DNA of 64,000 nt from Lysobacter spongiicola DSM 21749 (GTDB taxonomy: Bacteria > Pseudomonadota > Gammaproteobacteria > Xanthomonadales > Xanthomonadaceae): contig NZ_FUXP01000005.1 of assembly GCF_900167055.1 (NCBI RefSeq), positions 119,003-183,002 of the forward strand, read 5' to 3'. Under the pieces are notes generated by a model, which was not told the DNA's origin, searched no databases, and worked only from the letters and a program-made list of their open reading frames with translations. Position 1 is the first letter of the stretch; each line of letters opens with the position of its first letter. The translations under genes were made by a program, and so were the position numbers. Shown here piece after piece: positions 35,072-43,126 of the stretch.

Positions 35072-36547
35072 TCACAGCAGTACCCGCCGCATGTCGGCCA
35101 GGGCCTGCGACAGGTAGGTGGTGAAGCGCGCCGCGGCCGCGCCGTCGATCACGCGGTGGTCGTAGCTCAGCGACAGCGGAAGGATGAGTCGCGGCCGGAA
35201 CTTCTTGCCATCCCACACCGGCTTCATGTCGGCGCGGGAGACGCCGAGGATCGCCACCTCCGGCGCGTTCACAATCGGCGTGAACTTGGTGCCGCCGATG
35301 CCGCCCAGCGAGCTGATCGAGAAGCAGCCACCACTCATCTGCGCCGGACCCAGCTTGCCTTCGCGCGCCTTGCCGGCCAGCTCGGCCGTCTCGGCCGCGA
35401 TCTCCATCACACCCTTGCGGTCGCAGTCGCGCACCACCGGCACCACCAGGCCATTGGGGGTATCGGCGGCAAAACCGATGTGGAAGTACTGCTTGAGCAC
35501 CAGCGCCCCGTCGGCGTCCAACGACGCGTTGAAATCGGGGAACTGCTTGAGCGCGCTGACGCTGGCCTTCATCAGGAAGGCGAGCATGGTCAGTTTGGTC
35601 GCCTTGCCTTTGGCGATCGCCTTCTCGTTCTCGCGGTTGAGCTGCACCCGCAGCTCCTCCAGGCCGGTGATGTCCGCATCCTCGAACTGCGTGACGTGCG
35701 GGATCATCGCCCAGTTGCGGGCGAGGTTGGCGCCTGAGAGCTTCTGGATGCGCGAGAGCTCGCGCTTCTCCACCGGGCCGAACTTGGCGAAATCGACCTT
35801 CGGCCATGGGAGCAGGTCCAGGCCGCCACCACCGCCAGCGCCAGCGCCGGAGGAAGCACCGGCGCGCCCGCCACCCTGCTGCAATGCACCCTTGACGAAC
35901 TTCTGCACGTCCTCGCGGCTGATCCGGCCGCCACGCTGGCTGCCCTCGACCTGAAGCAGGTCGACCCCGAGCTCCCGCGCGAACAGGCGCACCGCGGGAC
36001 TCGCGTACGGCACCTTGTCGGGCAGCAGCTCGTCGGCATCGAAGGCCACCGGAGGCGAACGCTGGGTGGTGGCGGAGGTGCCGGCGTCGGCATCCCCGGT
36101 GCGCGCCGCCGCTGCTTCGCGCTTGGCGAGGTTGTCGGGTTCGGACACATTGGTGGGCTCGACCTCGGTCGCGCCCTCGGAGGACTTCTGCTTCCGGTCG
36201 GGGGCCTCGGGCTGCGCGGACCCGCTCTTCGATGCTTCCGGGGCATTGTCCTTGGCTGGCTTCGCCCCGTCGCCGGCGTCCCCGGCAGCGTCACCGCCGG
36301 CATCGCCCGCAGGCTCGATCATGGCGACCACGGCACCTTCGCCGATCTCGTCGCCGACCTTGACCTTGAGCTCGCGCACCACGCCATCGAACGGCGCCGG
36401 CACCTCCATGGTGGCCTTGTCCGACTCCAGCGTGACCAGCCCCTGGTCGGCCGTGACTGTATCGCCCACCGCGACCAGCACCTCGATCACCGGCACGCCG
36501 TCATAGCCGCCGATATCGGGGACACGTGCTTCCTTCAACTCAGCCAT
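35072..36547 (-). CDS. aceF: Dihydrolipoamide acetyltransferase (PDH E2)
   Basis: 491-aa E2 core of pyruvate dehydrogenase, transferring acetyl groups from lipoamide to CoA. One lipoyl domain (1-80, lysine in TLESDKATMEVP) is followed by an Ala/Asp/Lys/Glu-rich linker, a peripheral-subunit-binding domain (ASPAVRLFARELGVDLLQV) and the catalytic domain ending in the active-site motif LSLSYDHRVIDGAAAARF. The lipoyl domain closely resembles the one on the downstream E3 protein. The start at MAELKEARVPDIGG was preferred to one 15 nt upstream. The E1 gene (aceE) is not in the window. Confidence 0.95.
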   Translation of the reverse strand: MAELKEARVPDIGGYDGVPVIEVLVAVGDTVTADQGLVTLESDKATMEVPAPFDGVVRELKVKVGDEIGEGAVVAMIEPAGDAGGDAAGDAGDGAKPAKDNAPEASKSGSAQPEAPDRKQKSSEGATEVEPTNVSEPDNLAKREAAAARTGDADAGTSATTQRSPPVAFDADELLPDKVPYASPAVRLFARELGVDLLQVEGSQRGGRISREDVQKFVKGALQQGGGRAGASSGAGAGGGGGLDLLPWPKVDFAKFGPVEKRELSRIQKLSGANLARNWAMIPHVTQFEDADITGLEELRVQLNRENEKAIAKGKATKLTMLAFLMKASVSALKQFPDFNASLDADGALVLKQYFHIGFAADTPNGLVVPVVRDCDRKGVMEIAAETAELAGKAREGKLGPAQMSGGCFSISSLGGIGGTKFTPIVNAPEVAILGVSRADMKPVWDGKKFRPRLILPLSLSYDHRVIDGAAAARFTTYLSQALADMRRVLL

Positions 36548-36827
36548 GCTCGGATCCGCCATGCGCGAAAGGCCCTTATTGTGGCCGCTGCCGGCGTGGC
36601 GCGCCAACTGCCAGCGCCAGCGGACAGCCTCCGGATGCAGGTCCAGCGCGCGTTAAGCACGGGTACGAACGAAATCCCGGGCGCGGCTATCACGCAGCGA
36701 AGTGAAGGTTCCATCCACGCCCGTTCCGCACGGCAATCGGAGTTCATCCAGGCCCACGTAGGTTGTGCCTCGCCAGCCGGACACCGGCGGCGCCATACAC
36801 AAGTCGACAGAAACTTGGAGGTACACC

Positions 36828-37466
36828 ATGAAGCGTCACACCCCATTGAACATCGCCCTGCTGGGCGCCATTGCGCTTGCCCCGGCCGTCGCTTCCGCGC
36901 AGGACGGCGATGCCCGCTCCGACCGCTTCGCCGTCGTAGGCGGCTATGCACTCAGCGAGCCGACCGGCGACGCCAGCATCGCCGGGCAGGAGGCCGAACT
37001 GGATGGCGAAGGCGCCCCGACGCTGAGCGCCAGCTACTACATCAACGACAATTTCGCCGTGGAAGCCTGGGGTGCCGCAGACAAGTTCGGCCATCGCGTC
37101 CTCACCGCCGACGGCAAGGTGGCAAGCGTGGACTCGCAGCCCTACGCACTGAGCGGCCAGTACCACTTCGGCAGCGGCGCGCAGACGGTGCGCCCGTTCG
37201 TGGGCCTGGGCTACTACGAGAACAACTACGACGGCGAAACCGCCCAGGCCGGCGGCCCGCTCGAGGGCCAGCGTGTCGGTGTCGAAACCGCAAGTGGCGC
37301 GATGGCGACCGTCGGTGTCGATGTCGAACTGAGCCCGCGCTGGTTCGCGCGTGCCGACGCGCGTTACCTGCACGGCGATTCCGACCTGAAGCTGGACGGC
37401 GAGACGGTCGGCGAGATGGACGAGAGTCCGGTGGTGCTGGGCGTCGGACTGGGCGCCCGGTTCTGA
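36828..37466 (+). CDS. OmpW-like outer-membrane beta-barrel protein
   Basis: 212-aa protein with a signal peptide (about 1-23, ending AVASAQDG). Alternating beta-strand pattern, YYINDNFAVEAWG, VRPFVGLGYYENNY and a terminal phenylalanine (VVLGVGLGARF) point to an eight-stranded OmpW-type barrel. OmpW proteins form narrow hydrophobic channels. A good Shine-Dalgarno (GGAGGT) is 7 nt before the ATG. The 280-nt gap between aceF and this gene must hold both divergent promoters; only a weak CACAAT -10 for aceF was seen. Confidence 0.8.
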   Translation: MKRHTPLNIALLGAIALAPAVASAQDGDARSDRFAVVGGYALSEPTGDASIAGQEAELDGEGAPTLSASYYINDNFAVEAWGAADKFGHRVLTADGKVASVDSQPYALSGQYHFGSGAQTVRPFVGLGYYENNYDGETAQAGGPLEGQRVGVETASGAMATVGVDVELSPRWFARADARYLHGDSDLKLDGETVGEMDESPVVLGVGLGARF

Positions 37467-37569
37467 CAGCCGCGGCAACGTGGGGTGGCAGGTGCCTGCC
37501 ACCCCTGTTCAGGAACCGAGGGGCGCACACCGCTACGGTTGTGCGCTCTTCCCAGGCCGGAGGCCCACC

Positions 37570-37764
37570 ATGACGACGAAGCTCGACAAGCCCGTACGCC
37601 GCGAGATCACCGTTGACGACCGCGCCTACACCCTGACCATCGATCCGGATGGCCTGAAGCTTGTGGAAAAGGGCCGGCGCAAGGGCCAGGAACTGCGCTG
37701 GAAGGACCTGGTGAACGGCGACGCGGCCATTGCGGCCGCCCTGCAGGGCAGTCTCGGCGACTGA
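37570..37764 (+). CDS. Small conserved hypothetical protein
   Basis: 64-aa hydrophilic, basic protein with no signal peptide, Cys or membrane segment: REITVDDRAYTLTIDPDGLK followed by LVEKGRRKGQELRWKDLVNGD. A similar short protein is remembered from related Xanthomonadaceae but no function is known to me. The start was set at the ATG preceded by GGAGGCCC. It follows the OmpW-like gene and converges on the DMT transporter. Confidence 0.6.
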   Translation: MTTKLDKPVRREITVDDRAYTLTIDPDGLKLVEKGRRKGQELRWKDLVNGDAAIAAALQGSLGD

Positions 37765-37773
37765 CACCCGTGG

Positions 37774-38658
37774 CTACGGGTGTTCCGACTCCAGGTGCAC
37801 CCGTTCACGCCGCAACAGGTACAGGCCACTGGCGACGATGATCGCCGCGCCGAGCCAGGTGATCGAATCGGGCAGCACGCCCCACAGGCTGACGTCCAGC
37901 AGCACGCCCCATACCAGCGCCGTGTACTCGAGCGGTGCCAGCAGTGATGCTTCACCGGTACGGAAGGCTTCCGTGATCGCGTACTGTCCCAGCGCCCCGG
38001 CCAGGCCGATGCCGATGATCACCCAGCCGTCGCCCGGCGCGATCGGCACCCACGACGGCCAGGCCAGCGCGCCGGCGCCCGTGGCGAGGAACACCAGCAG
38101 CCACACCATCATCGATGCGGTCGAATCGGTGCGTGCCAGGATGCGCACGGTGATCGCGCTCACCGCGTAGCCGGCTGCAGCCAGCAGCACCGCGAACGCC
38201 GCCCAGCTCATCAGCCCGTCGCCGCGCGGGCGCAACAGCACCAGCACGCCCAGCAGGCCGATGCCGATAGCGGTCCAGCGCCGCGGGCCCACCTTCTCGC
38301 CCAGCAGCGGCACAGACAGCGCGGTGATCAACAGCGGCGCAACGAAGAAGACTGAATACGCGGTGGTCAGCGGCAGCGTCTGCAACGCGTAGGCGAAGGT
38401 CGCCATCATTCCGATGCCGATGCCGCCACGCAGCAGGTGCAAGGACCAGCGGACCTTCAGGAGCGGCCGCAACCCGCTGGTGGCCAGCACCCATGCCAGC
38501 ACGAACGGCAATGACGCCGCACCACGCAACGCGGCCACCTGCATCGGCGGATAGCTGCCGGCCAGCTCCTTCAGGCCCGCGTCCATCAGGGCGAAGAAGG
38601 CCACGGCCAGCAGCATGGTGATGGAGGCGCGCATCTGGCGGGACGCTACGGGGGTCAT
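37774..38658 (-). CDS. DMT-superfamily (EamA) transporter
   Basis: 294-aa inner-membrane protein with ten predicted helices in two EamA repeats, roughly 8-138 and 150-285. Landmarks are MLLAVAFFALMDAGLKELAG, VAALRGAASLPFV, YALQTLPLTTAYSVFFVAPL and, in the second repeat, YAITEAFRTGEASLLAPLEY. The substrate is unknown; members export metabolites or amino acids. A -10-like TATGCT lies about 30 nt upstream. The start MTPVASRQMRAS precedes the first helix closely. Confidence 0.88.
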   Translation of the reverse strand: MTPVASRQMRASITMLLAVAFFALMDAGLKELAGSYPPMQVAALRGAASLPFVLAWVLATSGLRPLLKVRWSLHLLRGGIGIGMMATFAYALQTLPLTTAYSVFFVAPLLITALSVPLLGEKVGPRRWTAIGIGLLGVLVLLRPRGDGLMSWAAFAVLLAAAGYAVSAITVRILARTDSTASMMVWLLVFLATGAGALAWPSWVPIAPGDGWVIIGIGLAGALGQYAITEAFRTGEASLLAPLEYTALVWGVLLDVSLWGVLPDSITWLGAAIIVASGLYLLRRERVHLESEHP

Positions 38659-38790
38659 GGCGGGGCCGGCCGTCGGGGTGCGACAGCATAGAGCCGTCGG
38701 CCCGTCGCGGCACGCGTTGATCGAAGCCGGGGCACCGGTTGCGCTAACCTTCCCCGATTGATCGCCCCGTTTGATCACAAGGAGCCCCCC

Positions 38791-39273
38791 ATGCCTTCCT
38801 TCGACATCGTCTCCGAAGTCGACAACCACGAGCTGACCAATGCGGTCGACCAGGCCAACCGCGAGCTCGACACCCGCTTCGACTTCAAGGGCGTGGAAGC
38901 GAAGTTCGAGCTCGAGGATGGCGTGATCCAGCAGTCCGCGCCGAGTGACTTCCAGCTCAAGCAGATGACCGACATCCTGCGGGCCCGGCTGATCGCCCGT
39001 GGCATCGACGTGCGCTGCCTGGAATTCGGGGACGTGGAGACCAACCTCGCCGGCGCCCGCCAGAAGGTGTCGGTCAAGCAGGGCATCGAGCGCGAGCTGG
39101 CCAAGAAGATCCAGGCCACGCTGAAGGAGGCCAAGCTCAAGGTCGACAGCCAGATCAACAGCGACAAGCTGCGCGTGAACGGCAAGAAGCGCGATGACCT
39201 GCAGGGCGCGATCGCGCTGCTCAAGGGCACCGAGTTCGAGCGCCCGCTGCAGTTCGAGAACTTCCGTGACTGA
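38791..39273 (+). CDS. YajQ family nucleotide-binding protein
   Basis: 160-aa cytosolic protein of the UPF0234/YajQ family with two ferredoxin-like folds. Signatures are MPSFDIVSEVDNHELTNAVD, TRFDFKGVEAKFE, VKQGIERELAKKI and QINSDKLRVNGKKRDDLQ. In Xanthomonas campestris a homologue binds cyclic di-GMP and acts with a transcription factor on virulence genes. That role is likely but not shown here. Strong ribosome binding site (AAGGAG). Divergent from the DMT transporter. Confidence 0.92.
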   Translation: MPSFDIVSEVDNHELTNAVDQANRELDTRFDFKGVEAKFELEDGVIQQSAPSDFQLKQMTDILRARLIARGIDVRCLEFGDVETNLAGARQKVSVKQGIERELAKKIQATLKEAKLKVDSQINSDKLRVNGKKRDDLQGAIALLKGTEFERPLQFENFRD

Positions 39274-39326
39274 GCGCAGCCCGGGCTGCGCCGGCCGCGC
39301 CTGACCGCGCCGGGCGGCAACAGACC

Positions 39327-39863
39327 ATGGACAATCCGGACCCGATCACCGCCACCCGCCGCTGGCTGCAGCGCGCGGTGATCGGTTTGAACCTGTGCCC
39401 GTTCGCCAAAGCGGTGCAGGCCAAGGACCAGATCCGCTACGTGCTCAGCGAGGCCACCACGCCGGAAGCCCTGCTGGAAGAACTGGCCGGGGAGCTCAAC
39501 TGGCTCAACGAGACCGATCCGGCAGTGGTCGACACCACGCTGTTGATCCACCCCCGCGTGCTGCAGGACTTCCTCGACTACAACGACTTCCTCGACCAGG
39601 CCGACGCCGCGGTGGACGCGCTTGGGCTGGAGGGCGAGATCCAGGTCGCCAGCTTCCATCCCGATTACCGGTTCGCCGGAACGGATCCGGATGATCCAGG
39701 CAACCTGACCAACCGCTCGCCCTACCCGATGCTGCACCTGCTGCGCGAGGAAAGCGTCGAGCGGGCGGTGGAAGCGTTCCCGGATCCCGACGCGATCGTG
39801 GATCGCAACATCGCCACCCTGGAGAAGCTGGGCGCGGAGGGGTTCCGGAAGCTGCTGGAGTGA
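39327..39863 (+). CDS. DUF1415 family protein
   Basis: 178-aa soluble protein of the DUF1415 family: TRRWLQRAVIGLNLCPFAKA, LLIHPRVLQDFLDYNDFLD and VASFHPDYRFAGT, ending with NRSPYPMLHLLREESVERAV. The family is widespread in proteobacteria without known function. The conserved Cys in LNLCPFAK and His in the HPDY block might form a catalytic or metal site (inference). It follows yajQ by 53 nt on the same strand. Confidence 0.85.
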   Translation: MDNPDPITATRRWLQRAVIGLNLCPFAKAVQAKDQIRYVLSEATTPEALLEELAGELNWLNETDPAVVDTTLLIHPRVLQDFLDYNDFLDQADAAVDALGLEGEIQVASFHPDYRFAGTDPDDPGNLTNRSPYPMLHLLREESVERAVEAFPDPDAIVDRNIATLEKLGAEGFRKLLE

Positions 39864-39965
39864 GAGGTCGGTGCCCCAAGAGAGAGGCCCGCGCTCCATG
39901 TGTCTCGCAAGACCTCACGCGGCTGGTTGCAGATGCCTGCCGGTGTTTACGGTTGCTTGCGCATT

Positions 39966-40042
39966 GTAGGAGCGGCTTCAGCCGCGATCGGATAACCGTT
40001 TCGCTCGCGCCGACTCCGGATCGCGGCTGAAGCCGCTCCTAC
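39966..40042. repeat. GTAG palindromic repeat, type A dyad
   Basis: Inverted type A arms with a 29-nt spacer, between the convergent DUF1415 and pseudouridine synthase genes. Confidence 0.9.
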
Positions 40043-40047
40043 ACCCG

Positions 40048-40773
40048 TTACGGGGAAGACAGCTCAGGCTCCGGACGGGCGAACAGGCGTTCGACGTCCG
40101 CCTCGTCGAGCATGCGCCACTCGCCGGCCGGCAGGTCGCCCAGCTCCAGCCCGCCGACGCGGCTGCGGTGCAGCGCTTCGACGTGGTTGCCGACGGCGGC
40201 GAACATGCGTCGCACCTGGTGGTAGCGGCCTTCGGTCAACGTAACCCGCGCCTGCCGCGGCCCCACCACCTCCATCGCCGCCGGTGCCAACGGGCTCTTC
40301 TCCGATTCGAGCATCAACTCGCCGCTGGCGAACAAGGCCGCCTCACCGCCGTGCAGGTCGGAAGCCAGCGTCGCTTCGTACACCTTCCCCAGCCGCGACT
40401 TGGGCGAGACGATGCGGTGCAGCAACTGGCCGTCATCGGTCAGCAGCAGGAGCCCGCTGGTCTCGCGGTCCAGCCGCCCGACCGTCGACAGCAGCGGCGA
40501 ACGCAGCCGATAGCGCGGCGGCAGCAGGTCGTAGACGATCCGGCCGGGGTCCTTGGTCGAGCATGTGTAGCCGACCGGCTTGTGCAGCATCAGCAACATA
40601 CCGGGCGGCGGGTCCAGCGGCTCGCCATCGAGCCGGACCTGGTCGTGCCCGACCTTGTCGTCGGCGTACAGCACCTCGCCGTCCGGATCGGTGATGCGGC
40701 CCTCGCGGAACATCAGCGCCACCTGTTTGCGGCTGCCGTAGCCGAGGTTGGCGATCAGTTTGACCAGCTTCAT
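40048..40773 (-). CDS. RsuA/RluE-type pseudouridine synthase
   Basis: 241-aa rRNA pseudouridine synthase. An N-terminal S4-like domain (MKLVKLIANLGYGSRKQVALMF) precedes the catalytic domain with GRLDRETSGLLLLTDDG, where the aspartate in LDRET is the nucleophile, and EGRYHQVRRMFAAVGNHV near the end. RsuA (16S U516) is the best guess, RluE/RluF less likely. The ATG overlaps the stop of the upstream methyltransferase by 4 bases, so both RNA-modifying enzymes are translated together. Confidence 0.88.
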   Translation of the reverse strand: MKLVKLIANLGYGSRKQVALMFREGRITDPDGEVLYADDKVGHDQVRLDGEPLDPPPGMLLMLHKPVGYTCSTKDPGRIVYDLLPPRYRLRSPLLSTVGRLDRETSGLLLLTDDGQLLHRIVSPKSRLGKVYEATLASDLHGGEAALFASGELMLESEKSPLAPAAMEVVGPRQARVTLTEGRYHQVRRMFAAVGNHVEALHRSRVGGLELGDLPAGEWRMLDEADVERLFARPEPELSSP

Positions 40774-41873
40774 CGGCGCTCGTCCTTCCAGCGTCGCTCG
40801 GCTTTTGGCGCCGGGCGGGCGGGCGCCGCCTTCACCGCCTCGATGATCTTGAAACCGTCCTGCTGCGCCACCGTGCGCACCGTGCCGAAGCTTTCGCTGA
40901 GCACCGTTTCGTACGGCAGGTGGCGGTTGGCGACCAGCCACAGGCTGCCACGCGGATTGAGCGCCTCGGCCGCAACCGCAATGAAGCGGCGGCCGATGTC
41001 GGGCCGGTCGGCACGGCCCTGGATGTGGAACGGCGGATTGGTCACGATGACGTCATAGCGCCCGGGCAGGCCGCCGGTCACGTCGTGCCAATGGAACCCG
41101 AGTTTCGCCGGGGACGGATGGCCCGTGAGATTGACCCGCGCCAGCTCCAGCGCGCGAGCCTCGGCTTCATAAAGGTCGAGCGCAGTGATGCCCGGGCAGC
41201 GCTCGAGCAGCTCCATCGACAGGTAGCCGAAGCCGGCGCCAAGGTCCGCGGCCCTGCCTGACAGGCCGGGCGGCAGTTGCGCGGCCAGCAATGCGGAGGC
41301 CGGATCGATGCGGTCCCACGCAAACACGCCCGGGCGGCTGGTGAAGCGACCGCCCTCGATCTTGCGCGGCGCATCCAGCGCGCTCCACTGCCGCAGCAAT
41401 TCTTCATCGATCCGCGCACCGCCGTCGCCATGCAGCGGCGCCGACCAGAACACCCGGCACTTGTTCTTGACCAGGCTCGCCACCGGCCCCACGAGCTTGC
41501 GCAGGTCCTCCTCGGCCGAGCGCGCACCCTCGTTGTTGCTGGCGCACGCGACCACGCGGCCACCCGGTCCGGCATGCGCGACCGCTCGGGCGTACAGCGC
41601 CCGCGCCTCTTCGCGTTGGCGCGGTGGGAGGACCAGCACCAGCGGATGGCGCCGTTCACCTTCGGTGGCGACGACCTGCAGCCCCGCCCGCTCCAGCGCT
41701 TCGGCATCGGGCTTGAAGCTCTGCTCGCAGACCAGCCCCGGGAACGCGCGCTGGTGCAGCGGCCAGCCTTCACGCGCCCGCAGGAACAGGGCCCCACCCG
41801 TTTCGGGCCAGGCAAGCTTGTCCTGCATGAAGGGCAGGAACAGGGTTTCCAGGGCGGGATCGTCGCGGGACAC
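40770..41873 (-). CDS. RsmC/RlmG-like rRNA guanine-N2 methyltransferase
   Basis: 367-aa SAM-dependent methyltransferase made of an N-terminal degenerate domain and a C-terminal catalytic domain. The latter has the SAM site AADLGAGFGYLSMELL and the N-methyltransferase motif VTNPPFH, followed by GRRFIAVAAEALNPRGSLWLVANRHLPYE. RsmC (16S m2G1207) or RlmG (23S m2G1835) are the candidates. The GTG start at 41873 (VSRDDPALETL) was selected by analogy with family N-termini; no strong ribosome binding site precedes it. A longer frame upstream lies over the divergent nei gene and is not used. Confidence 0.82.
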   Translation of the reverse strand: MSRDDPALETLFLPFMQDKLAWPETGGALFLRAREGWPLHQRAFPGLVCEQSFKPDAEALERAGLQVVATEGERRHPLVLVLPPRQREEARALYARAVAHAGPGGRVVACASNNEGARSAEEDLRKLVGPVASLVKNKCRVFWSAPLHGDGGARIDEELLRQWSALDAPRKIEGGRFTSRPGVFAWDRIDPASALLAAQLPPGLSGRAADLGAGFGYLSMELLERCPGITALDLYEAEARALELARVNLTGHPSPAKLGFHWHDVTGGLPGRYDVIVTNPPFHIQGRADRPDIGRRFIAVAAEALNPRGSLWLVANRHLPYETVLSESFGTVRTVAQQDGFKIIEAVKAAPARPAPKAERRWKDERR

Positions 41874-41973
41874 GGTGGCTCGGCAGAAGGCGGGGCCGGC
41901 CAGTTTAACGGCGACCCGCCGCGGTAGCGGTACCTGCACGCGTCGCTGACCCGCGGGTCGGCACGCTCGACCC

Positions 41974-42711
41974 ATGCCCGAAGGTCCCTCCATCGTCATC
42001 CTGCGCGAGCAGGCCGCCCATCTCGCCGGCCAGGTCGTGCGCGAGGTCGACGGCAACAGCCGGCTGGACATCCAGCGCATGGTCGGCTTCCGTGTGCAGG
42101 AACTGCGCAGCTGGGGCAAGCACTTCCTGGTCTGCTTCGACGGCTTCACCCTGCGCGTGCACTTCCTGCTGTGGGGCAGCTACCGCATCGACGAGCGGCG
42201 CGAGGGCGGGAAGCTGCGGCTGGGGCTGCGCTTCGACAACGGCGAGCTGAACCTGTATTCGACCTCGCTCAAGTACATCGAGGGCGACATCGACGAGGCC
42301 TATGACTGGAGCGCCGACGTGATGTCCGACGCCTGGAACCCGCGTGCCGCACGCCGCAAGCTGCAGGCCACGCCGGACATGATCGTCGCCGATGCGTTGC
42401 TGGAGCAGGACGTGTTCGCCGGGGTCGGCAACATCATCAAGAACGAGGTGCTGTTCAGGATCCGGGTGCATCCCGAAACCCCCGTCGAAGCGCTGTCGTC
42501 ACGCAAGATCGGCGAGATGATCAAGCAGGCACGCGAATACAGCTTCGACTTCTACCGCTGGAAGAAGGACTACGTCCTGAAGAAGCACTACCAGGTCCAC
42601 ACCAGGACCGAATGCCCGCGCTGCGGCAGGCGGCTGGAGTTCCGGCCGAAGCTGGGGACCAAGCAACGGCGGGCGTTCTTCTGCGGGCATTGCCAGAAGC
42701 GCCACGGCTGA
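41974..42711 (+). CDS. nei: Endonuclease VIII (Fpg/Nei family)
   Basis: 245-aa DNA glycosylase/AP lyase that removes oxidised bases. The catalytic N-terminus MPEGPSI supplies Pro2 as Schiff-base nucleophile and Glu3. The helix-2-turn-helix block EQDVFAGVGNIIKNEVLFR and the zinc finger CPRCGRRLEFR ... AFFCGHCQKR are intact. MPEGPS favours Nei over Fpg (MPELPE). Confidence 0.93.
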   Translation: MPEGPSIVILREQAAHLAGQVVREVDGNSRLDIQRMVGFRVQELRSWGKHFLVCFDGFTLRVHFLLWGSYRIDERREGGKLRLGLRFDNGELNLYSTSLKYIEGDIDEAYDWSADVMSDAWNPRAARRKLQATPDMIVADALLEQDVFAGVGNIIKNEVLFRIRVHPETPVEALSSRKIGEMIKQAREYSFDFYRWKKDYVLKKHYQVHTRTECPRCGRRLEFRPKLGTKQRRAFFCGHCQKRHG

Positions 42712-42821
42712 CGCCGCGGTAACAGGCCGGGCACCTTCGCGCTCCGGCAACACCGGCTTCATCCGGCCGCAACGCCCGGATGGCGAGGCTGGCCACTGGA
42801 CCCGCAACACAGGAGACAACC

Positions 42822-43082
42822 ATGCGCGCACTCTTCGTTGGCGGCACGGTCGACAACAGCGAACTCGACCTGGACGGCGGCGAGCCGCCCGTTCACTACC
42901 CCGAGAACACCGGCGGCGGGACGCCGCGCTACCGGCTGCACCAGGTCGGCAAGCAGGAGGACGCGATCGCCTACGCGGTGTATGCCGCGCCCGGGATGCC
43001 GGACGAGGCGGTGGCCCGGATCGTCGACGAGCGCGACTACGCGCGACGCTTCAACGCCACCCCGGTGGAAGTCGAACACTGA
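42822..43082 (+). CDS. Hypothetical protein
   Basis: 86-aa acidic soluble protein with no recognisable domain: RALFVGGTVDNSELDLDGGE then PPVHYPENTGGGTPRYRLHQ and YAVYAAPGMPDEAVARIVDE. It starts after a good ribosome binding site (CAGGAGA). An N-terminal VGGTVDNSELD and Tyr-rich middle are its only notable features. It converges on the ybbP-like permease across a GC hairpin. I do not recognise the family. Confidence 0.55.
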   Translation: MRALFVGGTVDNSELDLDGGEPPVHYPENTGGGTPRYRLHQVGKQEDAIAYAVYAAPGMPDEAVARIVDERDYARRFNATPVEVEH

Positions 43083-43088
43083 CCAGCG

Positions 43089-43121
43089 GCGGCCGCCGCG
43101 CACGTGACGCACGGCGGCCGC
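43089..43121. terminator. GC hairpin at a convergent gene boundary
   Basis: A 10-bp perfect stem GCGGCCGCCG / CGGCGGCCGC with a 13-nt loop between the hypothetical gene and the ybbP-like gene. No U-tract follows on either strand, so intrinsic termination is uncertain. Confidence 0.4.
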
Positions 43122-43126
43122 CCACT

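Noticed and set aside
34934-35954. Plus-strand frames opposite aceF and the mechanosensitive channel gene
   Set aside because: They mirror the coding strand, lack ribosome binding sites and show no recognisable domain.
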